Shown here in pieces: positions 45,491-56,130 of a stretch of 64,000 nucleotides of DNA; the stretch's first letter is position 1; each line of letters opens with the position of its first letter. The notes beneath the pieces are model-generated. The model worked only from the letters and a program-made list of their open reading frames with translations, had not been told where the DNA came from and made no database searches. A program made the position numbers and the translations under genes. Source of the DNA: Macrolepiota albuminosa (Eukaryota; Basidiomycota; Agaricomycetes; Agaricales; Agaricaceae); the NCBI GenBank assembly GCA_027475525.1, contig JAMWFC010000117.1:1908183-1972182 (forward strand). The letters run 5' to 3'.

Positions 45491-47302
45491 TCAATGCAGA
45501 GGCAAGTCCTCGCCCTCTGGGTCAATACGTTTGTCCGCCTGGACATAGTCATGCGCGTCCTGGATGTCATCTCGAGTATCACTCTCGAAATATCGAGATA
45601 GGCAATCCGCCACTTTGTTCAATTCACCTTTTACATAGGTGATGTCAAACTGGTACCGCAACATGTAATCGATCCAGCGACGTTGTCGCGGAGACAGGTG
45701 CACCTGAGTCTTGAAGAACTCTAGTGCTTTGTGATCCGTGATAATATGGATCTTATATCCCATCAGTTTATCCTCCCACTTTAGGAGGGCTTCCAGTATT
45801 GCAAGTGTTTCTAACTCGTGCACAGCATAATTCTGCTGAGCAGCAGTGAATTTACGGGACATAAATCCCGCTGGTCGGCAAGTCTGCCATGTTTTACCCT
45901 GGCCAAACATGGCCCCAACCCCAGTCTTCGACGCATCGCAAATGAGCCAGATGGGCTCGTCGATGTGTGGGTCAATTGGCTGGATGACCGGCGTTTTCGC
46001 GCATATGCGCTTAATCATCTCAAAACACCGCTGATGCAGCAGTCTCCAATGGAACGGTGACCCATTCTGGGTCATGGCCATAAGTGGCCCAGTGTATGCA
46101 GTGATGTCTGGCCAGAAATTGCCAATATAGTTCACCAGTCCAACAAATCGTTGGATATCATTATATGTGCGTGGAGTACGCCACTCTCGGATTTGGTCGA
46201 GCTTATCCGTATCAGGATGAATGCCCTTCTCGTCAATGACGTGACCGAGACAATCTATACTCGTTGCATACAACTCGCACTTCTTCCATTTGAGATAGAG
46301 GCTGGCCTTCCGTAGTCGTTCAAATACGACTCGTAGGTGCTGCTCATGCTCCTCAATGGAGTCAGAAAATATGAATATATCGTCTAAATAGACGTGCATA
46401 AACTTCCCGATTACATCTCGGAAGATTGAGGTCATTAACCTCTGAAATGTCGCCGGTGCATTACAATCACCAATCTGCATGATGTTACTCACGAACGTCC
46501 CCATCAGGGACGAGAACAGTGTCTTCGGTATATCCTCTTTGCGGATGCGAACCTGTTTGTACGCGTCTGTGAGGTCGATTTTCGACTGATACTTCGCTGT
46601 CGTGACATCTTCTCGTATCACTTCCTGATCTGGAAGAGGTGTTACATCCTTGACGGTATTATCATTGCGCTGTCGCGCATCCAATGCCGTCCGTAGCGTT
46701 CCATCCTTCTTGGGGATACAAAGCAATGGTGCAGCTTGCACCGCTGGTTGTGGTTCCCACCACTTCGCGTTTATGTATCTATTCGTCTTTTCACGAAGTT
46801 GCTCCTGAAGTGCTCGCGGGCAGCGAGGCAAATGATACTTGTACTGCTTGTTATCGTCAATGAGGTTGATCTCATGATTAACCTCCCGCCACGGAGGAAG
46901 CTCCTCCTTCGTTCCATTGACGATATCAGCGAACTCCCGTTGCCATTGCTGGCGCAGTCGAGGAATATCCTCCTCTGTAAGGCTCAAAGCCTTGCCTTTT
47001 CCTTTGGCTACGCGTGCTATACGCGGTTGAACCGTTGGTTCAAATCGCTCCCGTAAGGCACGTACATGCTCCTCTGTGAGGTCTCCCGGATTCAACCTTA
47101 CAACCGGTTGTTTCCTCGTTGTACTCGCCGATGACTGCACACTACTCGCCTTCAGCGAGAATCCATCAAATACAATATCCGATGTTTCAGAGATCTCGTC
47201 CTCTCGTGCGTGACGGTACACTTCTCCCGTCTGGGTCGCTTGCCCACTTCCCATAGCCTGCGTCACCATTGACGCTACCAACTCATTCCACTCCCGTGGC
47301 AT
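45491..47302 (-). pseudogene. pol: Gyp-C C1 reverse transcriptase and RNase H
   Basis: 603-codon frame. RT: PLLCIPKKDGTLRTALDARQ, KIDLTDAYKQVRI, and the catalytic YLDD in HVYLDDIFIFSDS (about 46400-46370). RNase H: LICDASKTGVGAM (Asp), YAVHELETLAILEAL (Glu), IITDHKALEFF (Asp). All visible catalytic residues are intact. The frame is closed at 45491-45493 by TGA where C2 has an Arg codon, a CpG-type change. Upstream it joins 47302-47715 once one copy of the 77-bp duplication is removed. Confidence 0.88.
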
Positions 47303-47378
47303 CCCGTCTGGGTCGCTTGCCCACTTCCCATAGCCTGCGTCACCATTGACGCTACCAACTCATTCCACTCCTGTGGCA
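47225..47378. repeat. 77-bp tandem duplication
   Basis: 47225-47301 and 47302-47378, 76 of 77 identical (one C/T at 47295/47372). Without it the pol frames 47275-47715 and 45491-47302 are a single frame. Confidence 0.9.
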
Positions 47379-47748
47379 TTCGTGAGTCATACGCCCATTG
47401 CACTCCTGGCTGAGGCACTGGTCGATCCATTAGCGACTTAGTGCTACCCACAGTTCCCATCGTACTGTATACCTCGTCCTTGACGAGATCCTCAATCTTC
47501 ACTCGAGAGCTAGTCAGCTGGCATTCCAGCGACTCCACCACGCGTTTACTACGCTCATTCTTGCACTGCACAGCCTGTTTAGGCTTTCCATTGGTACACC
47601 CAGTCACATCCGGGTGCTTCCCCTTCTTCAGAGTTCCTTGAAACTCTTCCTCAGTCATCAGTATAGCCGGCGAATCAGCCGGCAGGCTTTTCGGTGGGGC
47701 CTGTTTGTCCTCCACCTCCTGTACAGTCGCTCTCCTGCGACCATCTAG
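47379..47748 (-). CDS. pol: Gyp-C C1 pol N-terminus, after the UGA stop of gag-pro
   Basis: In frame with gag-protease: reading on from the codon after UGA (47749-47751) there is no other stop down to the 77-bp duplication. The first ATG is at 47715. The segment is charged and Lys/Glu-rich and links protease to RT. Most likely translated by stop-codon readthrough as part of Gag-Pol. Confidence 0.7.
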
Positions 47749-47751
47749 TCA
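47746..47751 (-). promoter_or_regulatory. Candidate readthrough stop (UGA CUA G)
   Basis: Gag-pro ends in UGA followed by CUA and G, the leaky context known from several viral and cellular readthrough sites. Pol continues in the same frame. The same seven bases are kept in the decayed copy C2 (61601-61607). Confidence 0.6.
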
Positions 47752-50700
47752 GTTGCGCTCATCACGCCGCTTTTCAGTTGCGCAATAGCGCCTCAAACGA
47801 CCATCTGTATCGTTCAACACCACTTTCTCCGCCTTCAAAGGCGTACCGTTCACAACGACCATGTCGTTCACGAAATCCAGCGACACCTTGTTCTTATGCA
47901 TGAACGGCGTACCGATAATCATGTCATAGCGATTAAAATTTGCTATATCCACGTATTCTTTTGTCGACGTTCCTGACGTCTTTATTCTCACCTCCGCGCC
48001 AAACTGCACCATAGCGTGACTCCCCACAGTCCCCAGCTGGAGCATCAAGGGCTCCTCCAGTTCATGAACGTGAATCGCGTTGACGTGAGCAAACTGGGGC
48101 GTAATGCCCGTAGTGGTACTCCCAGAGTCCCACAACGTCCATGCCGGATGTCCATTGACATCAACATACGTGACCAGGCACTCCTTCTCCTCGGGAGTAT
48201 AGCGTGGCCGCTGCAACTTATTAGTTGCCTTCTGCAGGGTTACGCGTCTCATTCGGACGTGCTGATCTCCACGGCACTCCGTTAGTGCAAACAGGTGTTC
48301 CTCCTCGTCATCACAAGCATAGTAGTCGCTGTCGTACACATCCACTGCGACGTATTTGTCGCCATCAATCTGGACGCTCTCGGCGTCATCCACTTCTGAC
48401 CCATCAGCCTCTGCCTGCGGTTCTTCCTCCGCTTCCTCAACAATCTCGTCGTCCTCGTCGTCACTGACGACATCGCTAGGTGCTGCAGCCGTATGGGCCG
48501 CTCGGATGTGTGCCTTAGGCAGGGCAGGACACTCCTTAGCGAAATGCCCGCTCCTGCCACAGTTATAGCACGCTGAGGGATCCCTGGCAGGCCTTCTCTG
48601 GGCCGCTCCTGGAGTTCCGGCGGTTTTACCCGCTATACGTGGTACAGGCGCCACCACTCCTCTCGGTGCTACTTGATTCTGACCTGAAAAGGGTCGACTA
48701 TCTTTTGCTGGCAACTGTCCAGCAGGCTTCGATCGAGGCCGTTGGCCTCCAGGAATTGTCTTACGAACAACGAATCGCGGATTGCGATTATTCTCCATAT
48801 CTGTCCGTTTGGCCAGGAAGGTTCCCACCTTCACTGCCTGACGGTTCACTGGTCCTCGGCGTGAACTACGCTGCTCATAATGGTTTGCAGTCCGTGTCGA
48901 CTGCTCATAACGGATGGCATATGCCAAGAATTCGGTCACAGTATTGACCTCTGGAGACAAGTTATCGTCGCGTATCAACGCTCTCCTCATGTCTGTGGGT
49001 ATTCCGTCCAGGAATGTCTTGCGGATAGTGTATTCGTCTGGATAGATGGCCATATTCTGTGCATGACCCACCAGGTCATTATAAAAGGTCTGGACGCCAG
49101 TCTTAGCGTCATACACTGCCTTTCTAAAGGCATCACGAGCCTCCTGCATCGTAGCAGCGTTAACGAACCGATTATACAGTCCTATCAGGACCTCTTTAAA
49201 TGTCCAGTGCAATTTGTCGCGATTAATGTGGAGAACATGGCGACGGAACCAATTCCGAGCCTCTCCTTCCATAAATTTGTGTAGCACGAATATCCTTTCC
49301 TGGTCCATGTCGTCTCCACCATAGCAGCAGGCTGCGAGGTGGTAGCACATGTCCATGGCCCAGTCCTCCAGTTGAGAGAACCTATGTCCTCCAGCGTACG
49401 CACGTATGTGCTTACCATCAGATTTACGGGGGCTTACCCCAGCAGGAAACTTAAATCTGACTCCAAGGGAGTCATCCACCAGACGAGTGAGGCGGTCATG
49501 CATATGATCCATATGGATCCTGACCGCTTCATTCATTCCCGGCGTAGTTTCACGCAAATCATGAGGTGCGGGCATCGAAAAAGCCCGAGGACTGCGAAAC
49601 AGGTGCTCATTGGCCACTCTTTCCAGCCATGTGGCGGGCTGTTGCCTCACTTGTTGCTCTGCTGGTAATCCACCAGCCTGCCTGCCACTGTCACAACAAT
49701 TATTATCGTCCTGATCGTCATTCCTACAATCACAATCTCCACGGTCGTGATTGCGACGATTTGGCTCCCTCCATTTGTAGTGACCACTACTGTCGTCACT
49801 ACCACCCGGATCTCTGTCCGGTTCAGCAGTCCGAGCCACGAATTGTCGCCGCATGTCATTGACAGGCGTTACGCCCTCACGCCCTTCAAAGACTACCCCC
49901 TGGTCGTCAATGAACGACTCACCATGATTGCGCAAGTCCTGGTTGCGTATCCTTTGGTAATTGACGCGTTCATTCCAGTTGTCCACTAGGTGGACACGTC
50001 GCACTACGCGTCGTGGTCGCGTTCGCTCCTCAAGAATGTGGACTTCGTCCACCTCTTCCTTGATTGTAACTTGCTTACGAGGTGTCTTAACCTCCTGCAC
50101 TGCAAGTGCTGCCTCTGGCTCTGCCGGAGTCGTCGTTACAGTCTCCACCTCAGACAATGCCTGCTGAGGCACTCCACTAACAATGCGTTGACAGTTTGCG
50201 GCGTTCTGACGCCGAACGTAGTCTTGCTGAGACTCATTAGCCTGACGAGGCGCATTGAGCAATTCCATCGCGTCCGCGATTAATGGCGCTCGTCTGCGCA
50301 CACTCATCTCACATTCTACTGAGTCGGCTGGAGTAGCCGTTGAGACTGCTGACCCTCGCGCCGCTTTGCGCTTAAGGTATTCCACTACTTCGAGTTTGAA
50401 GATGCGCACAAACAATTCGATATATTCACTCGAATCTGCACAGGGTACATCGTGGCTCCTAGCCGCCAGCAACTGTAAGTGCTTCACTACATAAAGCTGA
50501 AGACGCTTTCGCGTCAATTCCTTCACGACCGCCGGATATCGGTCCAATACTAGCTGCAACTGGATAGATAAGGTCGAATGCGACCTTTTGCTTTCCTCAT
50601 CATCTGAGGACTCCAACTCGGACTCTAAGTCCATAACTCTCCTGAGGCCGTCATGCCTCACTTGCGGCTGTTTGCCGGCTCGTCGGTGCAACTCTGGACT

Positions 50701-51249
50701 TCCAGGCGCTGTTAACGCCTTGTCCAACCTTACGACATTGTCGTCTTCCCTACTGACCACTATTGCTGGTCCTTGCTTCTGTTCTTGTGTCATCAACGAC
50801 GACGGTCCCGGTTCAGTGGCAGCATTGGCCACATATTCCAAATGCCGTTCCGTAGGTGCAGTCCAGAATGGGGTGCTATGCGCAAACGCGCTGCCTTGTA
50901 CCATTTCCGAGTACTGGATAACGTCCGGTTGACCCTCCGAGGGAGCTGAAGAGCTCTCGGGCAATACCGGATACATCAGTGAGGGCATTTGGCTCGCTGG
51001 CAGCGACACTCCTGAGACCGCGGATCTATCTCCTGGTTTTCCACCAGGTCGTACAATGGACATCATCCGTGATACGGATAGCCCACCCGGCATTCCATAG
51101 CTCACGCTGACATCGCGAGGGGTCTTTTTGTCCCGCTTTGGCGGAGGTTGGTATGCTGACGCAGATTGCGTCTTCACAGCCTGAAGCACAGGTAAGTCAC
51201 CTGCGTCTGCAGCTGGGAACGGAGGATCCGGATCAAGAGAGCCAGTCAT
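47749..51249 (-). CDS. gag: Gyp-C C1 Gag-protease polyprotein
   Basis: Intact 1166-residue frame. N-terminal about 300 residues are Pro/Ser-rich, then a charged region. A Gag capsid-like domain spans about 590-830 (GVRFKFPAGVSPRKSDGK, AYAGGHRFSQLEDWAMDM, EARDAFRKAVYDAKTGVQTF, IRKTFLDGIPTDMRRALI). A CCHC zinc knuckle CYNCGRSGHFAKEC lies near 893-906, an acidic patch follows, then a retropepsin with DSGSTTTG near 1037. Longer than typical Gag because of the fused protease and long N-terminus. Starts 112 bp inside the 5' LTR boundary. Ends with UGA in the context UGA-CUA-G. Confidence 0.9.
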   Translation of the reverse strand: MTGSLDPDPPFPAADAGDLPVLQAVKTQSASAYQPPPKRDKKTPRDVSVSYGMPGGLSVSRMMSIVRPGGKPGDRSAVSGVSLPASQMPSLMYPVLPESSSAPSEGQPDVIQYSEMVQGSAFAHSTPFWTAPTERHLEYVANAATEPGPSSLMTQEQKQGPAIVVSREDDNVVRLDKALTAPGSPELHRRAGKQPQVRHDGLRRVMDLESELESSDDEESKRSHSTLSIQLQLVLDRYPAVVKELTRKRLQLYVVKHLQLLAARSHDVPCADSSEYIELFVRIFKLEVVEYLKRKAARGSAVSTATPADSVECEMSVRRRAPLIADAMELLNAPRQANESQQDYVRRQNAANCQRIVSGVPQQALSEVETVTTTPAEPEAALAVQEVKTPRKQVTIKEEVDEVHILEERTRPRRVVRRVHLVDNWNERVNYQRIRNQDLRNHGESFIDDQGVVFEGREGVTPVNDMRRQFVARTAEPDRDPGGSDDSSGHYKWREPNRRNHDRGDCDCRNDDQDDNNCCDSGRQAGGLPAEQQVRQQPATWLERVANEHLFRSPRAFSMPAPHDLRETTPGMNEAVRIHMDHMHDRLTRLVDDSLGVRFKFPAGVSPRKSDGKHIRAYAGGHRFSQLEDWAMDMCYHLAACCYGGDDMDQERIFVLHKFMEGEARNWFRRHVLHINRDKLHWTFKEVLIGLYNRFVNAATMQEARDAFRKAVYDAKTGVQTFYNDLVGHAQNMAIYPDEYTIRKTFLDGIPTDMRRALIRDDNLSPEVNTVTEFLAYAIRYEQSTRTANHYEQRSSRRGPVNRQAVKVGTFLAKRTDMENNRNPRFVVRKTIPGGQRPRSKPAGQLPAKDSRPFSGQNQVAPRGVVAPVPRIAGKTAGTPGAAQRRPARDPSACYNCGRSGHFAKECPALPKAHIRAAHTAAAPSDVVSDDEDDEIVEEAEEEPQAEADGSEVDDAESVQIDGDKYVAVDVYDSDYYACDDEEEHLFALTECRGDQHVRMRRVTLQKATNKLQRPRYTPEEKECLVTYVDVNGHPAWTLWDSGSTTTGITPQFAHVNAIHVHELEEPLMLQLGTVGSHAMVQFGAEVRIKTSGTSTKEYVDIANFNRYDMIIGTPFMHKNKVSLDFVNDMVVVNGTPLKAEKVVLNDTDGRLRRYCATEKRRDERN

Positions 51250-51360
51250 GGAAGCACGTTTTCAGCGTGATGCCAACAGAGAATCGAGAGGTTTTGATGA
51301 GAGTTGCCTAGTCGGTAACAAGCCTAGAGTCTAAAGCTGATAGCAGAAGATTTAAAAAAA

Positions 51361-51536
51361 TGTAACCGGAGTTACGAGTTAGAACTATCTTGTGTGTATC
51401 ACACAAGTGCTAAATCAGACCGCAGTATCGGATTTACTAGTACTTAGAGTGAAAACAAGATGTTGTCTTACATAATACTCTACTAATTGATTATAGCGTC
51501 ATTGACGCTGATGATAATACGGATGACTCCGTTACA
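51361..51536 (-). repeat. Gyp-C C1 5' LTR
   Basis: 176 bp, partner of 40059-40234 (170 identical). On the minus strand it is followed by a T run and AAATCTTCTGCTATCAG, the leader also seen after the C3 LTR. Confidence 0.92.
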
Positions 51537-52189
51537 TATCCCTCTTTATTCAGAACACAAGACTTTCCAAGGATGTATTGACAAATAGCACTGGTGCAAT
51601 CCAGGGAACTTAGCTACAGGAGATCTGAATAGTATGGCAACAACTGAAGCAGAATTGCTCCACAGCAGGTGCATAACTCAACACCATTAATAAATGACCA
51701 GCATTGTCATGCAAGGAAAGGATCGAGACTTTAAAAAAGGAGCTAAAATTACTAAAAAATCAGGTCTTTGATGGGTAGAGATAAAGAAGGGTAAACAGCT
51801 GCTAAAGGATTATAGGCTATTGGGCACTGCAACAGATTCAGCCCCTACAAAACTCTTGACATCAAGCACTAAGGACAACACCCCCAAAACAACTAAGACT
51901 CCTGCCATTACCAAACCTCCCCTTCATCCTTATTCAGGCCTTGCTGGAAACTATGCCCCTCCTGTCAATCACAATTTTGAAGTGCCAGACAAGCCTATGG
52001 GAAGCTATTGACCAACAGTGTCTATCTACAATTTGGAAAAGTCTAAAGAAGTCTTTGATCACATTATGAAAAGCCAAGTCATAGAAGAACTATGCAGTGT
52101 GGTGTCTGATATCAGGAACCAGATGTGTACAGCTATTACCTCTTGACAAAATGTAGCTAACAATGTAACAGTAGTAGATGAGTGCAATG
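51537..52189 (+). pseudogene. gag: Gyp-E gag end and gag-pol spacer (after the C1 insertion)
   Basis: Resumes at the second TATCC. Short open blocks, such as 51820-52011 with repeated Thr/Lys/Pro and a HPYSGLAGNYAPP motif, are of the kind found upstream of protease in this gypsy lineage. Stops throughout. Confidence 0.55.
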
Positions 52190-52800
52190 ACATGCTACCT
52201 AGATTTGCCTACATAACAAAGATAGTAGCCCTGGAAATCAAAGAAGTGGCTGCACCACCCAAAGAAGCTATGTTGGTTGATCTGGTCGAAACATACTTAA
52301 AGTCACTAAGATTTGACAACAACCCTACTATCCTTACCATAGCTCAAGACTCTCATGCCATTTGTTTAATCATGTTAACCGTAAATAGAAAAAGCAAGAT
52401 AGAGTCTATTGTGGATAGCAGATCTTAGATTATTTCAATGGCTGCCAATGTTGCTAACAAGCTTGGCATTATTTACAGCCTATGATCATTCTTAATATGC
52501 AGAGCGCTAACAGCACTATTGACTGATCCTTGAGAATGGCTTGGAATGTTCCTTGTGCTATTGGAGACCTTATATTCTATCTACAAATTCACATTCTTAG
52601 GTTATTTGTGTATGACTTATTATTAGCAAGACCCTTTGACATATTAGCACAATCAGTAGTTAAGACAATGTCCAAAGACAAAACAATACTAACTATTAGC
52701 GACCCTAATTTCAGTGTTAGAAGAACAGTACCAAAATTTCTCCAAGGTAAATTCTAAAAACCAGGACCTAGAAAGCAACCATACATTAGCAATGACTCTT
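52190..52800 (+). pseudogene. Gyp-E aspartic protease
   Basis: Active-site region reads IVDSRS (about 52407-52424) where DSGS is expected. Later blocks WNVPCAIGDLIFYLQIHI and DLLLARPFDILAQSVVKT match the domain's second half. Gly to Arg at the active site and stops make it inactive. Confidence 0.7.
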
Positions 52801-53137
52801 GTGAGTGTTTTCTAGTGCCATCAAGGAGATGAGTGATGAGAATCATAGAGATAAAGTGCTTATCTTGGACTATAACCATCGGATTAGGCAAGTAACCCTT
52901 ATATCATATACTCTTTTAGCCCATAAAATCTTGAATTCTTCATCATTGCTTACTAGTGAAGCTTTATCATACCATACCTCACAGCTTTGTATATTATTGA
53001 AAACCTTTTGACAAACACTTATTTTGTTTCTACATCAGATTTTAAAGAATCTTGGATATCCAGTTTTGCTAGAAACCAAAATTCTACTTATAATTTGTTT
53101 GCTAACAATAGTACCCCTAAGCGCAAAGAGGTTCAGG

Positions 53138-54340
53138 TCAAGAAAAGTACAAGCCTGTAGTGCTTAAGACAAAACTAGTAGCAAGCACTGTACTCAAGGA
53201 ATTTTGCATCAAGAAGGAGATCACAGGCAACTCGCTAGCTACCCTGCCTGAACTCAACCCAAATCTGCCACCCTTTGAACCTACAGGACAATTTAGAACA
53301 GAACAAAAAGCACTATTTCTTAGTGCCCACAATACAGAATTCTTATCAGCAGCAGAACTTAATGTATTGGTCAACCTTATGCAGAAACAAAACAAGGTGT
53401 TTGCTTGAGAGGACTCAGAGCACGGTAAATTAAGGACTTTTTTCTACTAGTAGTTATACCAACTATATTTCAGATACATAGACCAAGCATAATCAACCTA
53501 TACCACCAGGAATAGAAGCCAAAATATGTCAAATTACTCACTCCAAAATAGTGGCAGGAGTATATGAGCTTTTCAATTCAGCCTACCAATCAAGATAGTT
53601 TTGTATTCTTAAGAAAAATGGGAGGCTACATATAGTTCACAGTCTAGAGCTGCTAAACAAAGTTATGATTCATCATTCAGGGGTGCCGCCATTCCCAAAT
53701 CATGTCACTGAGTCTTTCATAGAATGCACTTATGGTGCTACCCTGGATATATACGTTGGCTATGTTGAGTGCTTAATTCATCCTTCATCTTGAGACTTAA
53801 CTATGTTTCAAACACTATTTGAGGTGCTACAACTAGTTACACTTCTCATGCAATAGACAAACTTGGTACCAATATTCCATAATGACATTACATTTATTCT
53901 ACAGCCAAAGATATCTCACCATGTATTTAGTTTTATCAATGATGTTGGTGTTAAGAGTCTGAAAGATTGGCGCTTAGTAAACAGCAAGCCAGAGGTGCAT
54001 CCAGAGAATCCTAGTATCTATATGTCATTATGGAACTTCTTTCATCTAGTCAACCAAGTACTCCAACGCATGAAATATTGTAGCAGGACATTTTCAGGTC
54101 ATAAGCTGGTTCTATATGCACCACAATTTAAAATCTTGGGACATGTCTGCATGCCAGAAGGCAGGATTCCAGAAAAGAGCCCATTAGTACTTCTGAAGAA
54201 ATGGGGAGTCTGTCATAACCTCTTGGAAGTCTGTGCATTCTTGAGCACTGTGGAGGTACTGCACATGTTCATACATCATTTTTCACATTGGATGCATGCT
54301 TTTAATTGCTTAACCTGTTCAGAAGTCTTTTTTGAATTTA
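53138..54340 (+). pseudogene. pol: Gyp-E reverse transcriptase
   Basis: Blocks in order: LATLPELNPNLPPFEPTG (53240-53290), IVAGVYELFNSAYQSR, HSLELLNKVMIHHSGVPP, LDIYVGYVE and FQTLFEVLQLVTLLM, then the frame 53863-54579 with VPIFHNDITFILQPKISH. The catalytic position reads FINDVGVK (Asn for the first Asp), followed by NQVLQRMKYC and FKILGHVCMPEGRIP. CpG-poor; stops between blocks. Confidence 0.75.
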
Positions 54341-54830
54341 GACCTGATCAAATTAATGCCCAAAAAGATCTAGTGAAAGCACTACAGAAAGCAAGCCATT
54401 GGTACTCATTGAGGATACTACCTCTGATCCCATTATGCTCACCATTGACACATTATATATTACAGTCAGCTTCTTTTTATGTTAGTGTGACAGCACAAAT
54501 CAAAAAATTAGGCGCTACAATTGCTTTGAATCAATTACTTTTAACAACAGAGAATTACACTACAGTCAGCCCAAACTAGAGTTATATGGCTTGTTTCAAT
54601 TATTTCAGGTGCTACATATGTACCTTGTAGAGATTCGAAATCTGATTGTCAAAATCAATGCATGTTACATTAAAGAAATGCTACAGAATCCAGACATCCA
54701 ACTATTGACTAATATAAATTGCTGGGTTGTAGTGATATTGATGTTTTATTTTGAGTTAGTACACATGAAAAGTGCATTTCATGGGCTAGACAGATTATTA
54801 TAGCGACCCCAACAACCAGACAATGAGATG
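54341..54830 (+). pseudogene. pol: Gyp-E RNase H-like region
   Basis: Continues RT with a decayed first catalytic block. Later blocks include LYGLFQLFQVLHMYLVEIRN and LIVKINACYIKEMLQNPD (54625-54720), the end of RNase H in this lineage. Catalytic Asp in the last block is replaced (VKINA for VEVDA). Confidence 0.65.
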
Positions 54831-55299
54831 TTAGACAATAGCAACAACAACATATTTGATGATTAGATCGACTAATTATATAGATTCATTCATATCATTC
54901 AGTTGCCTATTTCAGTGCTTTGTAAAGATCAGCCAGTCTCAACTTGACTATATTTTATAATTCCATATCAATTTAAACCATATCAGACACCATTGACTTT
55001 CTACATGGCTAGTGTCTATAATATTGCTAAGCCATCTAACAATTTAAAAATAGTCAAGGAATCCAGACTCTTGTGAGAAGATAGCTAAAACCTACTATAT
55101 TTAGCAATACTGTGAAGCGCCAAAGCTAAGTCAAAAGATCAACAAGTCAACCAGGTTAGGAAGTGGCTACAGAATTTGCAGCAATAACCAGACCTTACAG
55201 ATATAGAATATGCCATATTTATTTGATATGCAACCACTTTCTTTTTATCTGAGAGTCAACTCTGATGACAAAATAGAGCTGATGCCCATAAACTAATAA
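54831..55299 (+). pseudogene. Gyp-E RNase H-integrase linker
   Basis: Stop-rich DNA in the position of the linker; no motif preserved. Confidence 0.4.
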
Positions 55300-56130
55300 T
55301 CAAACCTGATAGTTATATCAGGATTTTATATGCTATAGGCACAATAACTTGGGACACTGAGGACTCTATGCAACAAGAGTGAACCTATTGGAGTGCTTTT
55401 GGTGGCCTCAAGTTAGCACCAATATTGCATGATATATCTACATTTGTCACCTTTGCCAAGTCCAGCAGACATGTCAAGTTCTTATTCCTCCTACCATAGC
55501 AACCCTAGCACCATTATTTGGAAAGATATATATTGACACCATGCACATGTCCAAGTCTGGGTGCTACAAGTATATTATTTAGAGAAGATGCTTATTGGTA
55601 CATTGGCTGGAGTTTTGCATGCTTCAAAGAGAGAATACCAAAGCTACAGCTAAGTGGCTCTTTGAAGATGTTATTTGCAGATGAAGAGCCCTTCACAAGA
55701 TTGTTACAGACAATGAAGCACCTATAGTTAAGGTGCTTACTTATCTTGCAAAAAAATACAATATTCAGCACATCCAAGTTTCTGGGTATAACAAACATGC
55801 CAATGGCATTGTGGAGCGGCCACATTTCAATGTTCAACAGGCTCTATTCAAGGCAGTAAATAGTGATGAGAGTTGCTAGAGTGAAGCAACTTATTCAGTC
55901 TTCTGGTCTGAGCAAGTTACTATACAAAAAAAGATGGGCTGTTTACTCTACTATGCCATGACTAGCACTCATCTCCTCCTTCCAGCAGACATTATGGAAG
56001 TGACTTACTTACAACCCTTGCTGAACTCGGTACTATCTTCTACCAACATGATTGCTAGATGTGCTGTAGACTTACAATAACATATAAAAGACCTCAAATG
56101 CTTATATGAGATGGTATTTCAAACTGCCAG
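55300..56130 (+). pseudogene. pol: Gyp-E integrase
   Basis: Zinc-binding Cys pair near 55450; core blocks in broken frames: an APIVKVLTYLAKKYNIQHI segment (55720-55775), SGYNKHANGIVERPHFNVQQA (55783-55840, catalytic Glu kept) and a VFWSEQVTIQKKMG block (55898-55935). Ends abruptly at the junction with C2. No chromodomain or 3' LTR. Confidence 0.7.

Larger units (their letters stand above)
40059..51536 (-). mobile_element. Gyp-C copy C1: nearly intact Ty3/gypsy chromovirus with extra ORF
   Basis: 11,478 bp between 176-bp LTRs (40059-40234, 51361-51536), perfect 5-bp target-site duplication TATCC (40054-40058, 51537-51541), inserted into Gyp-E gag. The LTRs differ at 6 of 176 positions, five of them transitions. 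Order on the minus strand: gag-protease, UGA, RT-RNase H-integrase-chromodomain, ORF3, polypurine tract. Lesions seen: a CGA-to-TGA type stop at 45491-45493, one extra G (45207-45209), a stop at 41052 and a 23-bp indel near 42866 in ORF3, and a 77-bp duplication. CpG content is normal, in contrast to C2 and C3. Confidence 0.92.
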
